Positions 35,224-44,975 of a stretch of DNA of 64,000 nt are shown piece after piece. The stretch's first letter is position 1, and every line of letters starts with the position of its first letter. A model generated the notes under the pieces. It worked only from the letters and a program-made list of their open reading frames with translations. It had not been told where the DNA came from and did no database searches. A program made the translations under genes and the position numbers. Source of the stretch: an uncultured Tateyamaria sp. (GTDB lineage Bacteria > Pseudomonadota > Alphaproteobacteria > Rhodobacterales > Rhodobacteraceae); the NCBI RefSeq assembly GCF_947503705.1, contig NZ_CANNES010000001.1:124001-188000 (forward strand). Reading direction: 5' to 3'.

Positions 35224-36981
35224 TTGCAATACCACCAAAACGGGGTGCAAACCGGCGATCCTTCTCTCGCGCCTGCGGCGGACCGCGCCGACGGGCCCAC
35301 CGATGTCCTCATCGTCGGCACCGGCCCTGCGGGCCTTACACTCGCCGCCTATCTCGCCCAATTCCCCCACATTCGTACCCGTATTGTCGAACGTCGCGAC
35401 GGCCCTTTGATCATGGGCCAGGCCGACGGCATTGCCTGCCGCACAATGGAAATGTTTCAGGCCTTCGGATTTGCCCATCAGGTCCTGCACGAAGCCTATT
35501 TTGTCAACGAAACAACCTTCTGGCGGCCAGATGACAGCGGCACGATCATCCGCACAGGGCGCATCCAGGACGTGGAGGATGACCTGTCCGAAATGCCCCA
35601 TGTCATCCTCAGTCAGGCGCGGGTGCAAGATTTCTACCTTGACATGATGGCCAAGTCGCCCAGCCGACTGACGCCGGACTATGATACCAAACTGGTCGAT
35701 CTCACGCTTCCTTCAGAACCAGACGCACCCGTAGGGATCACACTGGAAACCAATAGCAAGACCGAGGTCACGACCGCCCGTTTTGTCGTCGGCTGCGACG
35801 GTGCGCGCAGCCAGGTGCGGCGGGCGCTGAACATCGAACTGAAAGGCGAGGCCGCAAACGCAGCCTGGGGCGTGATGGATGTGCTCGCCACCACCGATTT
35901 TCCCGATATCCGCCTCAAATGCGCCATCCAGTCAGCGGGAGAGGGCAGCCTGTTGATCATCCCGCGCGAGGGCGGGCATATGGTCCGGCTCTATATCGAG
36001 CTGGACAAGCTGAACCCCGACGAACGCGTCGCGGATCGCGCCATCACCTCCGACCACCTGATCGCGGCGGCCCAGCGCATCCTCGCGCCACACAGCCTCG
36101 ATGTGAAACAGGTTGCCTGGTGGTCTGTCTATGAAATCGGCCAACGGATCAGCGACCGCTTCGCCGACACAGCGCCGACGGACGCCCAAGCGCCCCGCGT
36201 CTTCATCGCAGGCGACGCCTGCCACACCCACAGCCCCAAGGCGGGTCAGGGCATGAACGTCTCAATGGCTGATGCCTTCAACCTCGGTTGGAAACTGCAA
36301 TCGGTGATCGACGGGCACGCAGGCTCCGAACTCCTGCACAGCTATTCCGCCGAACGGCAGGCCATCGCCCAGGAACTGATCACCTTTGACAAGGCCTTTG
36401 CCGCCATGTTCGCAGACACCAAGGGCAACGGACCCGCTTTCCAAAGCTATTTCCTGCAACACGGGCGCTACACCGCCGGGGTCGCCACCTGCTATGGCCC
36501 GTCGATCATCCGAGGCCCCGACACATGGCAATACCTGGCCACAGGCCTCGCAATCGGTACCCGCTTCCATTCGGCCCCAGTGATCCGCTGGGCCGATGCA
36601 AAGGCGATGCAGCTCGGGCACACGCTGCGCGCTGATGGGCAGTGGCGGCTGATGATCTTTGCCGGGCAAGACCCCGATGAGGCCATGACACTCGCCCAAT
36701 CGGCCACGCCCGAATTGCGCCTGATCCTGCAAAGCCCGCATCGCGACACGGTACTGGACCCAAGCGACCAAACCCTCTTTCCCACCGTGGGAACGCTGGG
36801 CCTGACAGACTACGAACGGGTGTTTTGCGTCGATCCTGCGGCCAACATATATGACATGCGGGGCATCGACACCGAACAGGGGGGCGCAATTCTGGTGCGA
36901 CCGGACCAATATATCGCGCATGTTCTGCCACTTAGCGGCCATGCAGAACTGACCGAGTTTCTGGCGCTAACACAAAGCTGA
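35224..36981 (+). CDS. FAD-dependent aromatic monooxygenase (phenol 2-monooxygenase family)
   Basis: A 585-residue group A flavoprotein hydroxylase. The dinucleotide site VLIVGTGPAGLTLAAYL lies near residue 28, the DG motif is VVGCDGARSQVRRAL near 195, and the GD motif FIAGDACHTHSPKAGQGMN near 330. The C-terminal thioredoxin-like dimerisation domain (about 420-585) is that of PheA/phenol hydroxylase proteins. It starts at TTG 35224. The divergent VOC gene could act on the catechol product. The natural substrate is not visible. Confidence 0.85.
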   Translation: MQYHQNGVQTGDPSLAPAADRADGPTDVLIVGTGPAGLTLAAYLAQFPHIRTRIVERRDGPLIMGQADGIACRTMEMFQAFGFAHQVLHEAYFVNETTFWRPDDSGTIIRTGRIQDVEDDLSEMPHVILSQARVQDFYLDMMAKSPSRLTPDYDTKLVDLTLPSEPDAPVGITLETNSKTEVTTARFVVGCDGARSQVRRALNIELKGEAANAAWGVMDVLATTDFPDIRLKCAIQSAGEGSLLIIPREGGHMVRLYIELDKLNPDERVADRAITSDHLIAAAQRILAPHSLDVKQVAWWSVYEIGQRISDRFADTAPTDAQAPRVFIAGDACHTHSPKAGQGMNVSMADAFNLGWKLQSVIDGHAGSELLHSYSAERQAIAQELITFDKAFAAMFADTKGNGPAFQSYFLQHGRYTAGVATCYGPSIIRGPDTWQYLATGLAIGTRFHSAPVIRWADAKAMQLGHTLRADGQWRLMIFAGQDPDEAMTLAQSATPELRLILQSPHRDTVLDPSDQTLFPTVGTLGLTDYERVFCVDPAANIYDMRGIDTEQGGAILVRPDQYIAHVLPLSGHAELTEFLALTQS

Positions 36982-37085
36982 ATATCGGCGCAATCGCGCC
37001 AACGGCATCCCCAATACGGCCTTTAATCCGGCCAAGGGCGACCGTATAAGGCCCCAATCAATCGCGTCCCGAGTCGGGGCGCTAA

Positions 37086-38153
<1,068 letters not shown>

Positions 38154-38240
38154 GTCGCCACTGGCGGGCAAGTGACTTGCCCCAAAGGGGCAAATGCCCG
38201 ACCATCAGATCCAAGCGACCCAGAGTGAGGTGAAACCGCC

Positions 38241-39131
38241 TTGGCCAAGGACCGCACAAACGTGGACTACGGAGGACCGCTTCGGCGGCTGGTTCTGGCT
38301 GTTCTGGTGCTTGCGTTGGCGGCGACCTTTCTGATCTGGCGGATCGACAGCCCCCGCGTTGAACGCTTCCGCGCCCAGGTCACCGATCGGATCGTACCCA
38401 ATATGGATTGGGCCATGGCCCCCGTAACGGGCACAGTGAACCTGATCCGCGATTTCCAAAGCTACCGGCGGATCGCCGAACAAAACGCCGAACTGCGCCG
38501 CGAGCTGCGCCAGATGCAAGCGTGGAAAGAGGCGGCCTTGCAGCTTGAGCAGGAAAACGCCCGGCTGCTCGACCTCAACAACGTGCGCCTCGATCCCCGC
38601 CTGACCTACATCACCGGCGTGGTTCTGGCGGACTCTGGCTCCCCCTTCCGCCAGTCCGTTCTGCTGAATGTCGGCGCGCGCGACGGCATCGTCGAAGGCT
38701 GGGCCACCATGGACGGCATCGGCCTCGTGGGTCGGGTGTCAGGCGTGGCCCAGAACACCGCGCGGGTGATTTTGGCCACCGACGCCTCCAGCCGCATTCC
38801 GGCCATCATCCAGCCCTCGGGTCAGCGGGCGATTGTGGCGGGCGACAACTCTGCCGCACCACCCATCGACTTTCTGGAAAACCCCGATCTCGTGCGCCCC
38901 GGCGACCGGGTGGTGACCAGCGGCGATGGTGGTGTGTTCCCGGCGGGACTGCTGTTGGGCCAGGTGGCCGCCGACCCCGGCGGGCGTTTGCGCGTGCGCC
39001 TCGCCGCTGACTATGAAAGGCTCGAATTTCTGCGGGTGCTGCGCCACTACGGGACCGAACCCGTTTCTGACACCACCGATGTTCTGGGCCCTGCGCCGTC
39101 TGCTCTGCTGATCGAGGAGGGCACGGAATGA
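38241..39131 (+). CDS. mreC: Rod-shape determining protein MreC
   Basis: A 296-residue periplasmic protein with one N-terminal TM helix (about residues 15-33), a coiled coil around 70-110 (RIAEQNAELRRELRQMQAW) and the MreC beta-barrel domains from about 120 to 275. It links MreB to PBP2. It starts at TTG 38241 behind GAGGTG. Its stop overlaps the mreD start (ATGA). Its length is normal for alphaproteobacteria. Confidence 0.95.
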   Translation: MAKDRTNVDYGGPLRRLVLAVLVLALAATFLIWRIDSPRVERFRAQVTDRIVPNMDWAMAPVTGTVNLIRDFQSYRRIAEQNAELRRELRQMQAWKEAALQLEQENARLLDLNNVRLDPRLTYITGVVLADSGSPFRQSVLLNVGARDGIVEGWATMDGIGLVGRVSGVAQNTARVILATDASSRIPAIIQPSGQRAIVAGDNSAAPPIDFLENPDLVRPGDRVVTSGDGGVFPAGLLLGQVAADPGGRLRVRLAADYERLEFLRVLRHYGTEPVSDTTDVLGPAPSALLIEEGTE

Positions 39132-39667
39132 ACGATCTCACCCCCTCCCGGCTTTGGATGATGCGGGGCGCGTTTGCGCTTTTGATACTCACCATCCTGT
39201 TCTTTCATCTGCTGCCGCTGCAGACGGCGACGGGCGGGTTGATATGGCCCGACCTGATCCTGACCTTTGCGCTGGCCTGGTCCGTTCGCCGTCCCAAATA
39301 CGTGCCCGCCGTCCTGCTGGCGGCGGCGTTCCTGCTCGCAGACCTATTGCTGCAACGCCCCCCCGGGCTCTGGGCCCTGCTGGCACTGATCGCTTGCGAA
39401 CGGGTCAAGCTGCAATCGCGCAGCTTGAGGGACGCGAGCCTCGCGACGGAACTCGCCTCGGTCACGGCCTGGATCATCGGGATCGGCATCAGCTACCGGA
39501 TCATCCTCGCGATCCTGCTGGTCGAAATGCCACCCATCGGCCCGGCTCTGATCCAGATCGCGGTCACGGTGCTGGCCTATCCCCTGGTGCTCGGCATCAC
39601 GCACACGGTCATGGGGGTGCGCAAGGCAGCCCCGAATGATATCGGCGGCAAGGGAGTACGATCATGA
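39128..39667 (+). CDS. mreD: Rod-shape determining protein MreD
   Basis: A 179-residue inner-membrane protein with about five TM helices, from FALLILTILFFHLLP to the C-terminal segment before VMGVRKAAPND. It has the poorly conserved MreD pattern including GLIWPDLILTFALAW. It overlaps mreC and pbp2 by 4 bases each. It stabilises the MreC-PBP2 complex. Confidence 0.92.
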   Translation: MNDLTPSRLWMMRGAFALLILTILFFHLLPLQTATGGLIWPDLILTFALAWSVRRPKYVPAVLLAAAFLLADLLLQRPPGLWALLALIACERVKLQSRSLRDASLATELASVTAWIIGIGISYRIILAILLVEMPPIGPALIQIAVTVLAYPLVLGITHTVMGVRKAAPNDIGGKGVRS

Positions 39668-41607
39668 AACGGCCCCGCGTTGATAGTGAAGCAAATCAGA
39701 GGGTTATTGGCAGGCGCGCCCTGATCCTGGGCGGCGTTCAACTGGCCTTTGTCGGTGCGCTTGGGGCCCGGATGCAGTTCTTGCAGGTGGACCAGGCCGA
39801 TCAGTTTCGCCTGCTGGCCGAAGAAAACCGGATCAACATCCGGCTGATCCCACCCGCGCGGGGCGAAGTCTTTGACCGCAACGGCATCCCGCTTGCCCGC
39901 AACGTGCCAAGCTACCGGATCGTGATGGTGCGTGAAGATGCGGGCGACGTGGACGAAGTGATGGAGCGGCTGGCCGCGGTCGTCAATCTCGACCCCGACG
40001 AGGTGGAGCGCGCGCGTACCGAGATGAAACGCTCGGCCCCTTTCTTGCCCGTCACCGTCGCGGACGAGGTGCAGTGGGAGGACCTGAGCCGCGTGTCGGT
40101 CAACGCCCCCGCCCTGCCCGGCGTCACGCCCGAGGTGGGCCTCAGCCGGGTGTATCCCCGTGGTTCGGACTTTGCCCATGTGCTGGGCTATGTGGGTCCG
40201 GTCAGCGACTTTGATCTGGAACGGATCGAAGACCCCGACCAATTGCTGCGCATTCCCCGATTTCAGATCGGCAAGGTCGGTGTCGAGGCCAAGGCCGAAA
40301 CGCCCTTGCGCGGCAAAGGCGGCGCCAAGCGGGTCGAGGTCAACGCCACGGGCCGGGTCATGCGCGAGTTGGACCGGCGCGAGGGCATCCCCGGTTCTGA
40401 CCTGCAACTGACCGTCGACGCGGACCTGCAAAGTTACGTGCAGGCGCGCATCGCTGACGAGAGTGCCAGCGCCATCATCATGGACGTGACCAATGGCGAT
40501 CTGGTGGCCATCGCCTCCGCCCCAACCTTTGACCCCAACCTTTTCGTGCGCGGGATTTCCAACCGTGATTACAACGCACTCACGGAAAACAAATATCGAC
40601 CGCTGGCCTCGAAAACCGTGCAAGGGGCCTATCCGCCCGGCTCGACCTTCAAGATGATCACGGCGATGGCCGCGCTTGAAGAAGGGCTGATTGGCCCGGA
40701 CGAAACCGTCTATTGCCCCGGCCACCTTGAGGTTGCGGGGCGCAAGTTCCACTGTTGGAAACGGGCGGGTCACGGCTGGGTTGACCTGCAAAATTCACTC
40801 AAACAGTCCTGCGACGTCTACTATTACGATTTGGCCCTCAAGGTGGGGATTGAAAAAATCACCGCCATGGCCAACCGCTTTGGCTTGGGCGAACGGCACG
40901 ATGTGCCCATGTCGGCCGTGGTGCAGGGCCTTACACCCACAAAGGCGTGGAAGAACCGCGTGCATGGCAGCGATTGGGTGATCGGCGACACAGTCAACGC
41001 GTCAATCGGTCAGGGCTATATGCTGGCCTCGCCGCTGCAACTGGCAGTGATGACGGCTCGGTTGGCCAGTGGCACGGCGGTCAAACCGCGCCTGATCAAA
41101 AACATCGACGGCATTGAACAGCCGACCGGGGCAGGTCCCAGCATGGGGATGAACGAAAACAACCTGCGCAAGATGCGCCGGGCGATGTTTGCCGTGGTCA
41201 ATGACCGGCGCGGCACCGCATATGGCAGCCGCATCATTGAGGACGCGATGCGCATGGCGGGCAAGACAGGCACCTCGCAAGTGCGCAACATCACCGCCGC
41301 CGAACGTGCGCGCGGCGTGACGCGCAACGAGGATCTGCCGTGGGAACGGCGCGACCACGCCCTGTTTGTAAACTTTGCCCCCTATGACGATCCCAAATAT
41401 GCAGTGGCCGTGGTGGTCGAACATGGCGGCGGCGGGTCCAAGGCCGCAGCCCCCATCGCCCGCGACATCACCCTCCAGGCGCTTTATGGGGGCGAGCCGC
41501 CCCTGGATGCATATCCCACCAAGGACCGGGACCGCATCGCTGAACAACAGCGCACCCTGCGCGGCGTGCGTCCCGTGGCCAATGTGCAGGGCAGCGATCA
41601 GGCATGA
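39664..41607 (+). CDS. mrdA: Penicillin-binding protein 2 (elongasome transpeptidase)
   Basis: A 647-residue class B PBP. An N-terminal TM helix (about residues 17-38) is followed by the pedestal domain and the transpeptidase domain. Catalytic motifs are STFK in PPGSTFKMITAM near residue 328, SCD in LKQSCDVYYYDL near 383, and KTG in MAGKTGTSQV near 537. It crosslinks peptidoglycan for lateral growth with RodA, which is encoded next and overlaps by 4 bases. Confidence 0.96.
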   Translation: MKRPRVDSEANQRVIGRRALILGGVQLAFVGALGARMQFLQVDQADQFRLLAEENRINIRLIPPARGEVFDRNGIPLARNVPSYRIVMVREDAGDVDEVMERLAAVVNLDPDEVERARTEMKRSAPFLPVTVADEVQWEDLSRVSVNAPALPGVTPEVGLSRVYPRGSDFAHVLGYVGPVSDFDLERIEDPDQLLRIPRFQIGKVGVEAKAETPLRGKGGAKRVEVNATGRVMRELDRREGIPGSDLQLTVDADLQSYVQARIADESASAIIMDVTNGDLVAIASAPTFDPNLFVRGISNRDYNALTENKYRPLASKTVQGAYPPGSTFKMITAMAALEEGLIGPDETVYCPGHLEVAGRKFHCWKRAGHGWVDLQNSLKQSCDVYYYDLALKVGIEKITAMANRFGLGERHDVPMSAVVQGLTPTKAWKNRVHGSDWVIGDTVNASIGQGYMLASPLQLAVMTARLASGTAVKPRLIKNIDGIEQPTGAGPSMGMNENNLRKMRRAMFAVVNDRRGTAYGSRIIEDAMRMAGKTGTSQVRNITAAERARGVTRNEDLPWERRDHALFVNFAPYDDPKYAVAVVVEHGGGGSKAAAPIARDITLQALYGGEPPLDAYPTKDRDRIAEQQRTLRGVRPVANVQGSDQA

Positions 41608-42743
41608 GTTATCTTGAGTACACGGTCAAATATGTCCCGACCGGCCCGCGCAAACTGTTGTACCTGAACTGGCCGCTGGCCTTGTTGCTGGCGGCGGTGG
41701 CGGGCATCGGGTTCTTGATGCTCTATTCCGTGGCGGGCGGGTCGTTTTCCCCTTGGGCCGAAACCCAGATGAAGCGTTTTGCCATGGGATTTGTCCTGAT
41801 GCTGATCGTGGCGATGGTGCCCATCTGGTTCTGGCGGAGCATGGCGGGATTTGCCTATGCGGTGTCTTTCATGCTGCTCATTGCGGTTGAGTTCTTTGGC
41901 TCTGTCGGGATGGGGGCGCAACGCTGGATCGACCTGGGGTTCATGCGCCTGCAACCGTCCGAACTGATGAAAGTCACGCTGGTTCTCATGCTGGCTGCCT
42001 ATTACGACTGGCTGCCCTCGCACCGAAAATCGCGCCCCTTTTGGGTGTTGTTGCCCGTCATCCTGATCATTGCACCCGTAGCACTGGTGCTGAACCAGCC
42101 TGATCTGGGCACCTCGATCCTGCTGCTGGCGGCAGGCGGCGGGCTTATGTTTCTGGCCGGTGTGCACTGGGCCTATTTTGCCGCTGTCCTCGCCTCTGGC
42201 ATCGGCCTTTTGACGGCGGTGTTTCAGTCACGCGGAACCAGTTGGCAACTGCTGGAGAATTATCAGTTTCGGCGCATCGACACCTTCCTTGACCCCTCTA
42301 CCGATCCGTTGGGCGCGGGCTATCACATCACCCAATCCAAGATTGCGCTCGGCTCTGGCGGCTGGACCGGGCGGGGGTTCATGCAGGGCACGCAATCGCG
42401 CCTGAATTTCCTGCCCGAGAAACATACCGACTTTATCTTTACGACTTTGGCAGAGGAATTCGGCTTTGTCGGGGCGTTCTCGCTCCTGGTTCTTTACGCC
42501 CTCATCATCGTGTTCTGCGTGGTCTCGGCGCTGGCCAACAAGGACCGCTTCTCCTCGCTCCTAACCTTGGGTATCGCGCTCAACTTCTTTTTGTTTTTCG
42601 CCGTGAACATGTCGATGGTTATGGGGCTGGCCCCCGTGGTCGGCGTACCGCTGCCGCTGGTCAGCTATGGGGGATCGGCCATGCTGGTCCTGATGCTCGC
42701 CTTTGGGTTGGCGCAAAGCGCGCATGTCCACCGTCCGCGATGA
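41604..42743 (+). CDS. rodA: RodA peptidoglycan glycosyltransferase (SEDS family)
   Basis: A 379-residue SEDS protein with about ten TM helices. Conserved stretches are GAQRWIDLGFMRLQPSELMK near residue 110, LNQPDLGTSILL near 158 (catalytic Asp), and the C-terminal VVGVPLPLVSYGGSAM. It polymerises lipid II together with PBP2. It overlaps pbp2 and the next gene by 4 bases each. Confidence 0.96.
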   Translation: MSYLEYTVKYVPTGPRKLLYLNWPLALLLAAVAGIGFLMLYSVAGGSFSPWAETQMKRFAMGFVLMLIVAMVPIWFWRSMAGFAYAVSFMLLIAVEFFGSVGMGAQRWIDLGFMRLQPSELMKVTLVLMLAAYYDWLPSHRKSRPFWVLLPVILIIAPVALVLNQPDLGTSILLLAAGGGLMFLAGVHWAYFAAVLASGIGLLTAVFQSRGTSWQLLENYQFRRIDTFLDPSTDPLGAGYHITQSKIALGSGGWTGRGFMQGTQSRLNFLPEKHTDFIFTTLAEEFGFVGAFSLLVLYALIIVFCVVSALANKDRFSSLLTLGIALNFFLFFAVNMSMVMGLAPVVGVPLPLVSYGGSAMLVLMLAFGLAQSAHVHRPR

Positions 42744-43213
42744 CGCATCTGGATGCCTTCCGCCCGCGCACCGTGCTGACGCTTGATCCAGTAGCCCGCA
42801 ACGGATGGCACCTGAAACGCTATGCCATCCTCGCCGACGGGCGAGACTATGCAGAAGACATTGCAACCGCGGCCGCCGATGCGGCCCTTGCCCGCCTGCC
42901 TGACGCCGGGGCCCTGGAGAACCCGGATGGCAATCACGGGGTGGGCTTTCAGATCATTCATTTTGCCCAGGTCGCTGTGGTTGTGCCGACGTTTTATTGG
43001 CAATGGGGCAGCGTACTGGCCCACAGCGATCAGATCCGTGCGCCCTGGTCCAACCCCACCCGTTTTGAGACGGGCAAGACCGAAGTCTTTGGCTGCATCT
43101 GGGAGATGGAGATCGTCACTTTTGAGGTTCAAGCCTGGACCGCCACAATGCTGAGCGGTCAGGGCACCCCCGGCGCAAACCGCGAAACCTATCTGTCCCG
43201 CGTCGCGGTTTAA
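42740..43213 (+). CDS. Unknown protein coupled to rodA
   Basis: A 157-residue soluble protein of no recognised family. It overlaps the rodA stop (ATGA), so it is the sixth gene of the rod-shape operon by position. The sequence has VGFQIIHFAQVAVVVPTFYWQWGS, aromatic-rich, and a C-terminal segment that includes EMEIVTFEVQAWTATML. No signal peptide or TM helix is seen. The tight coupling hints at coexpression with the elongasome genes, but it may be accidental. Confidence 0.75.
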   Translation: MTHLDAFRPRTVLTLDPVARNGWHLKRYAILADGRDYAEDIATAAADAALARLPDAGALENPDGNHGVGFQIIHFAQVAVVVPTFYWQWGSVLAHSDQIRAPWSNPTRFETGKTEVFGCIWEMEIVTFEVQAWTATMLSGQGTPGANRETYLSRVAV

Positions 43214-43356
43214 GACCCGCCGCAATCGGCCTTTTGCATTCCGCGCTTACGGCGTTACACAAGGCGCAAACACCCCCGACCAGAGCACTGTAATCACCCC
43301 GCTCAGGTTCGGATCAGGATCACAGGCTTGGCCAGCCACGGCACGGAGTACAACAC

Positions 43357-44289
43357 ATGAGCGTCAACGTCCTTTTCGCTGCCACCGAAGCCCGTTGGGC
43401 CGAATATGAGGCGCCCTTGCGCGATGCCATCGCGGCCATCGGAGTAGAGGCGTATATCGCCACAGACATGGCCCCCGAGATCGTCGATTACATCGTCTAT
43501 GCGCCCAATTCCGCGGTGCAGGATTTCACGACCTACACCCGCGCCAAGGCGGTTTTGAACCTCTGGGCCGGGGTCGAGGCGGTGGTGGGCAATGAGACGC
43601 TGAAGATCCCGTTGTGCCGCATGGTCGATCCGGCCTTGACCCAAGGGATGGTCGAATGGGTGACGGGCCATGTGCTGCGCCTGCATCTGGGGATGGACGC
43701 CCATATCGGGGCCGCCCCCGGCACGTGGGCGCCCGTGGCCCCGCCACTGTCCTTTGACACCCGCGTGACGGTGCTGGGCCTTGGCGAGCTGGGCACCGCC
43801 TGCGCGCAAGCCTTGGCAGGTCTCGGGTTTCAGGTGACGGGGTGGAGCCGGTCGCAAAAGGACATCGCTGGGATCACCTGCCTGTCCGGCCCGGACGGTT
43901 TGACCGAGGCGCTGAGGCGCGCCGACTACTGCGTCCTTCTGCTGCCCAAGACGCCCGCGACGGAAAACACGCTAAACGCCGAAACGCTTGCGCTGATGCC
44001 GCACGGCGCGCGCATCCTGAACCCGGGACGCGGCCCGCTGATCGACGACGACGCCCTGCTGGTGGCACTAGCTTCGGGTCAGATAGGCCACGCCACACTC
44101 GACACATTCCGGGTGGAGCCATTGCCTCAGGACCACCCGTTCTGGACCACGCCTAACGTCACAATCACCCCGCATGTGGCGTCAGAAACGCGCGCAGCCT
44201 ATTCGTCGAAAACCGTCGCGGAAAACATCCGGCGGGGCGAGGCAGATGAGACGTTTCTTTATCAAGTGGACCGGTCGGCGGGATATTAA
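43357..44289 (+). CDS. ghrA: Glyoxylate/hydroxypyruvate reductase A-like D-2-hydroxyacid dehydrogenase
   Basis: A 310-residue NAD(P)-dependent reductase. The cofactor loop is VLGLGELGTACAQ near residue 139. Catalytic residues are Arg in ILNPGRGPLID near 226, the Glu region in FRVEPLPQDHPF near 255, and His in ITPHVASET near 273. The short N-terminal domain is that of GhrA. It would reduce glyoxylate or hydroxypyruvate. It follows the rod-shape operon after 143 bases and is the last core gene before the AT-rich island. Confidence 0.9.
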   Translation: MSVNVLFAATEARWAEYEAPLRDAIAAIGVEAYIATDMAPEIVDYIVYAPNSAVQDFTTYTRAKAVLNLWAGVEAVVGNETLKIPLCRMVDPALTQGMVEWVTGHVLRLHLGMDAHIGAAPGTWAPVAPPLSFDTRVTVLGLGELGTACAQALAGLGFQVTGWSRSQKDIAGITCLSGPDGLTEALRRADYCVLLLPKTPATENTLNAETLALMPHGARILNPGRGPLIDDDALLVALASGQIGHATLDTFRVEPLPQDHPFWTTPNVTITPHVASETRAAYSSKTVAENIRRGEADETFLYQVDRSAGY

Positions 44290-44652
44290 AGGGGCCATTT
44301 AGGAGCGCCTTTGAACGTCTTCATCTTGTTGCATGCCCCGTCTTGGCCAAAAACCGCACCCGATGTGTGCACCATGTTCGCGCGGTGGTTTAGACATTGG
44401 TGCAGAGGCCATGACAAATGTAACACTTGAAAGTCGGCAGTGCGGACAAAGCCGTCATCGACAACGTAAACTCGGACGGCTCCTATCGCGTGGCAGGCGA
44501 CATTGATCTTCCTCGTATCTGCGTGTTCGAGACTGATCCTTGGTCTGTCCGATGATGGATTGGACGGACATTCAATAGTTTGGTTATTTTTCAAACGTAT
44601 ACACGTGTCCTGTACTGCAGTTTGTACAAAGAACACACAGAAGTTGCTAGGT
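44290..44652. other. 363-base region without a convincing gene, left edge of the island
   Basis: No gene is supported. A plus-strand TTG-initiated frame of 42 codons (44427-44555, KVGSADKAVIDNVNSDGSYR and onwards) looks protein-like but has no family, and could be a remnant. A minus-strand frame of 116 codons overlaps it and is not convincing. The DNA changes from GC-rich to AT-rich across this stretch, so it probably contains the left boundary of the island. No tRNA or obvious direct repeat was seen. Confidence 0.4.
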
Positions 44653-44877
44653 TCAAGCTCTTTGTTCGGGGGACCGCCGCGTCTTAATGGACGTCTCCCA
44701 TTCGGTCAGCACTTCATTGGTTCGTTCGATAATGCGGTCTCGCTCAGGTTGAAAGTGTCCACTGGCAGCTAATCCTCCAAACTGAGCGGAACGAGCCTCT
44801 TCTTCACATATCCAGTCAAGACGCACCTTGAGTCTCTCAAGTTCTGTAAGGAATTTATCGTCGGAACTCTCAGTCAT
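44653..44877 (-). CDS. Small acidic protein of unknown function in the island
   Basis: A 74-residue protein, helical and strongly charged, with MTESSDDKFLTELERLKVRL at the start and ERDRIIERTNEVLTEWETS in the second half. It looks like a small coiled-coil or helical hairpin. It has an AAAGG site ahead of the ATG. It lies 98 bases downstream of the NACHT gene on the same strand, so it may be the last gene of that unit. No family is recognised. A regulator, inhibitor or accessory subunit is possible. Confidence 0.55.
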   Translation of the reverse strand: MTESSDDKFLTELERLKVRLDWICEEEARSAQFGGLAASGHFQPERDRIIERTNEVLTEWETSIKTRRSPEQRA

Positions 44878-44975
44878 TTAACAACCTTTCGCCAATCCAC
44901 TGTATTCAGCCTATTCCATGATGACAGAAGTAAGTTTCTGCCCATTCAACATGTACATTTAGACCTAATGAACAT

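Noticed and set aside
44427-44555. A 42-codon plus-strand frame (TTG start) with protein-like sequence
   Set aside because: Too short, no ribosome-binding site or homology that I recognise; kept only as a possible remnant in the region note.
44286-44636. A 116-codon minus-strand frame at the left edge of the island
   Set aside because: No family, no ribosome-binding site, and it ends across the ghrA stop; composition looks non-coding.
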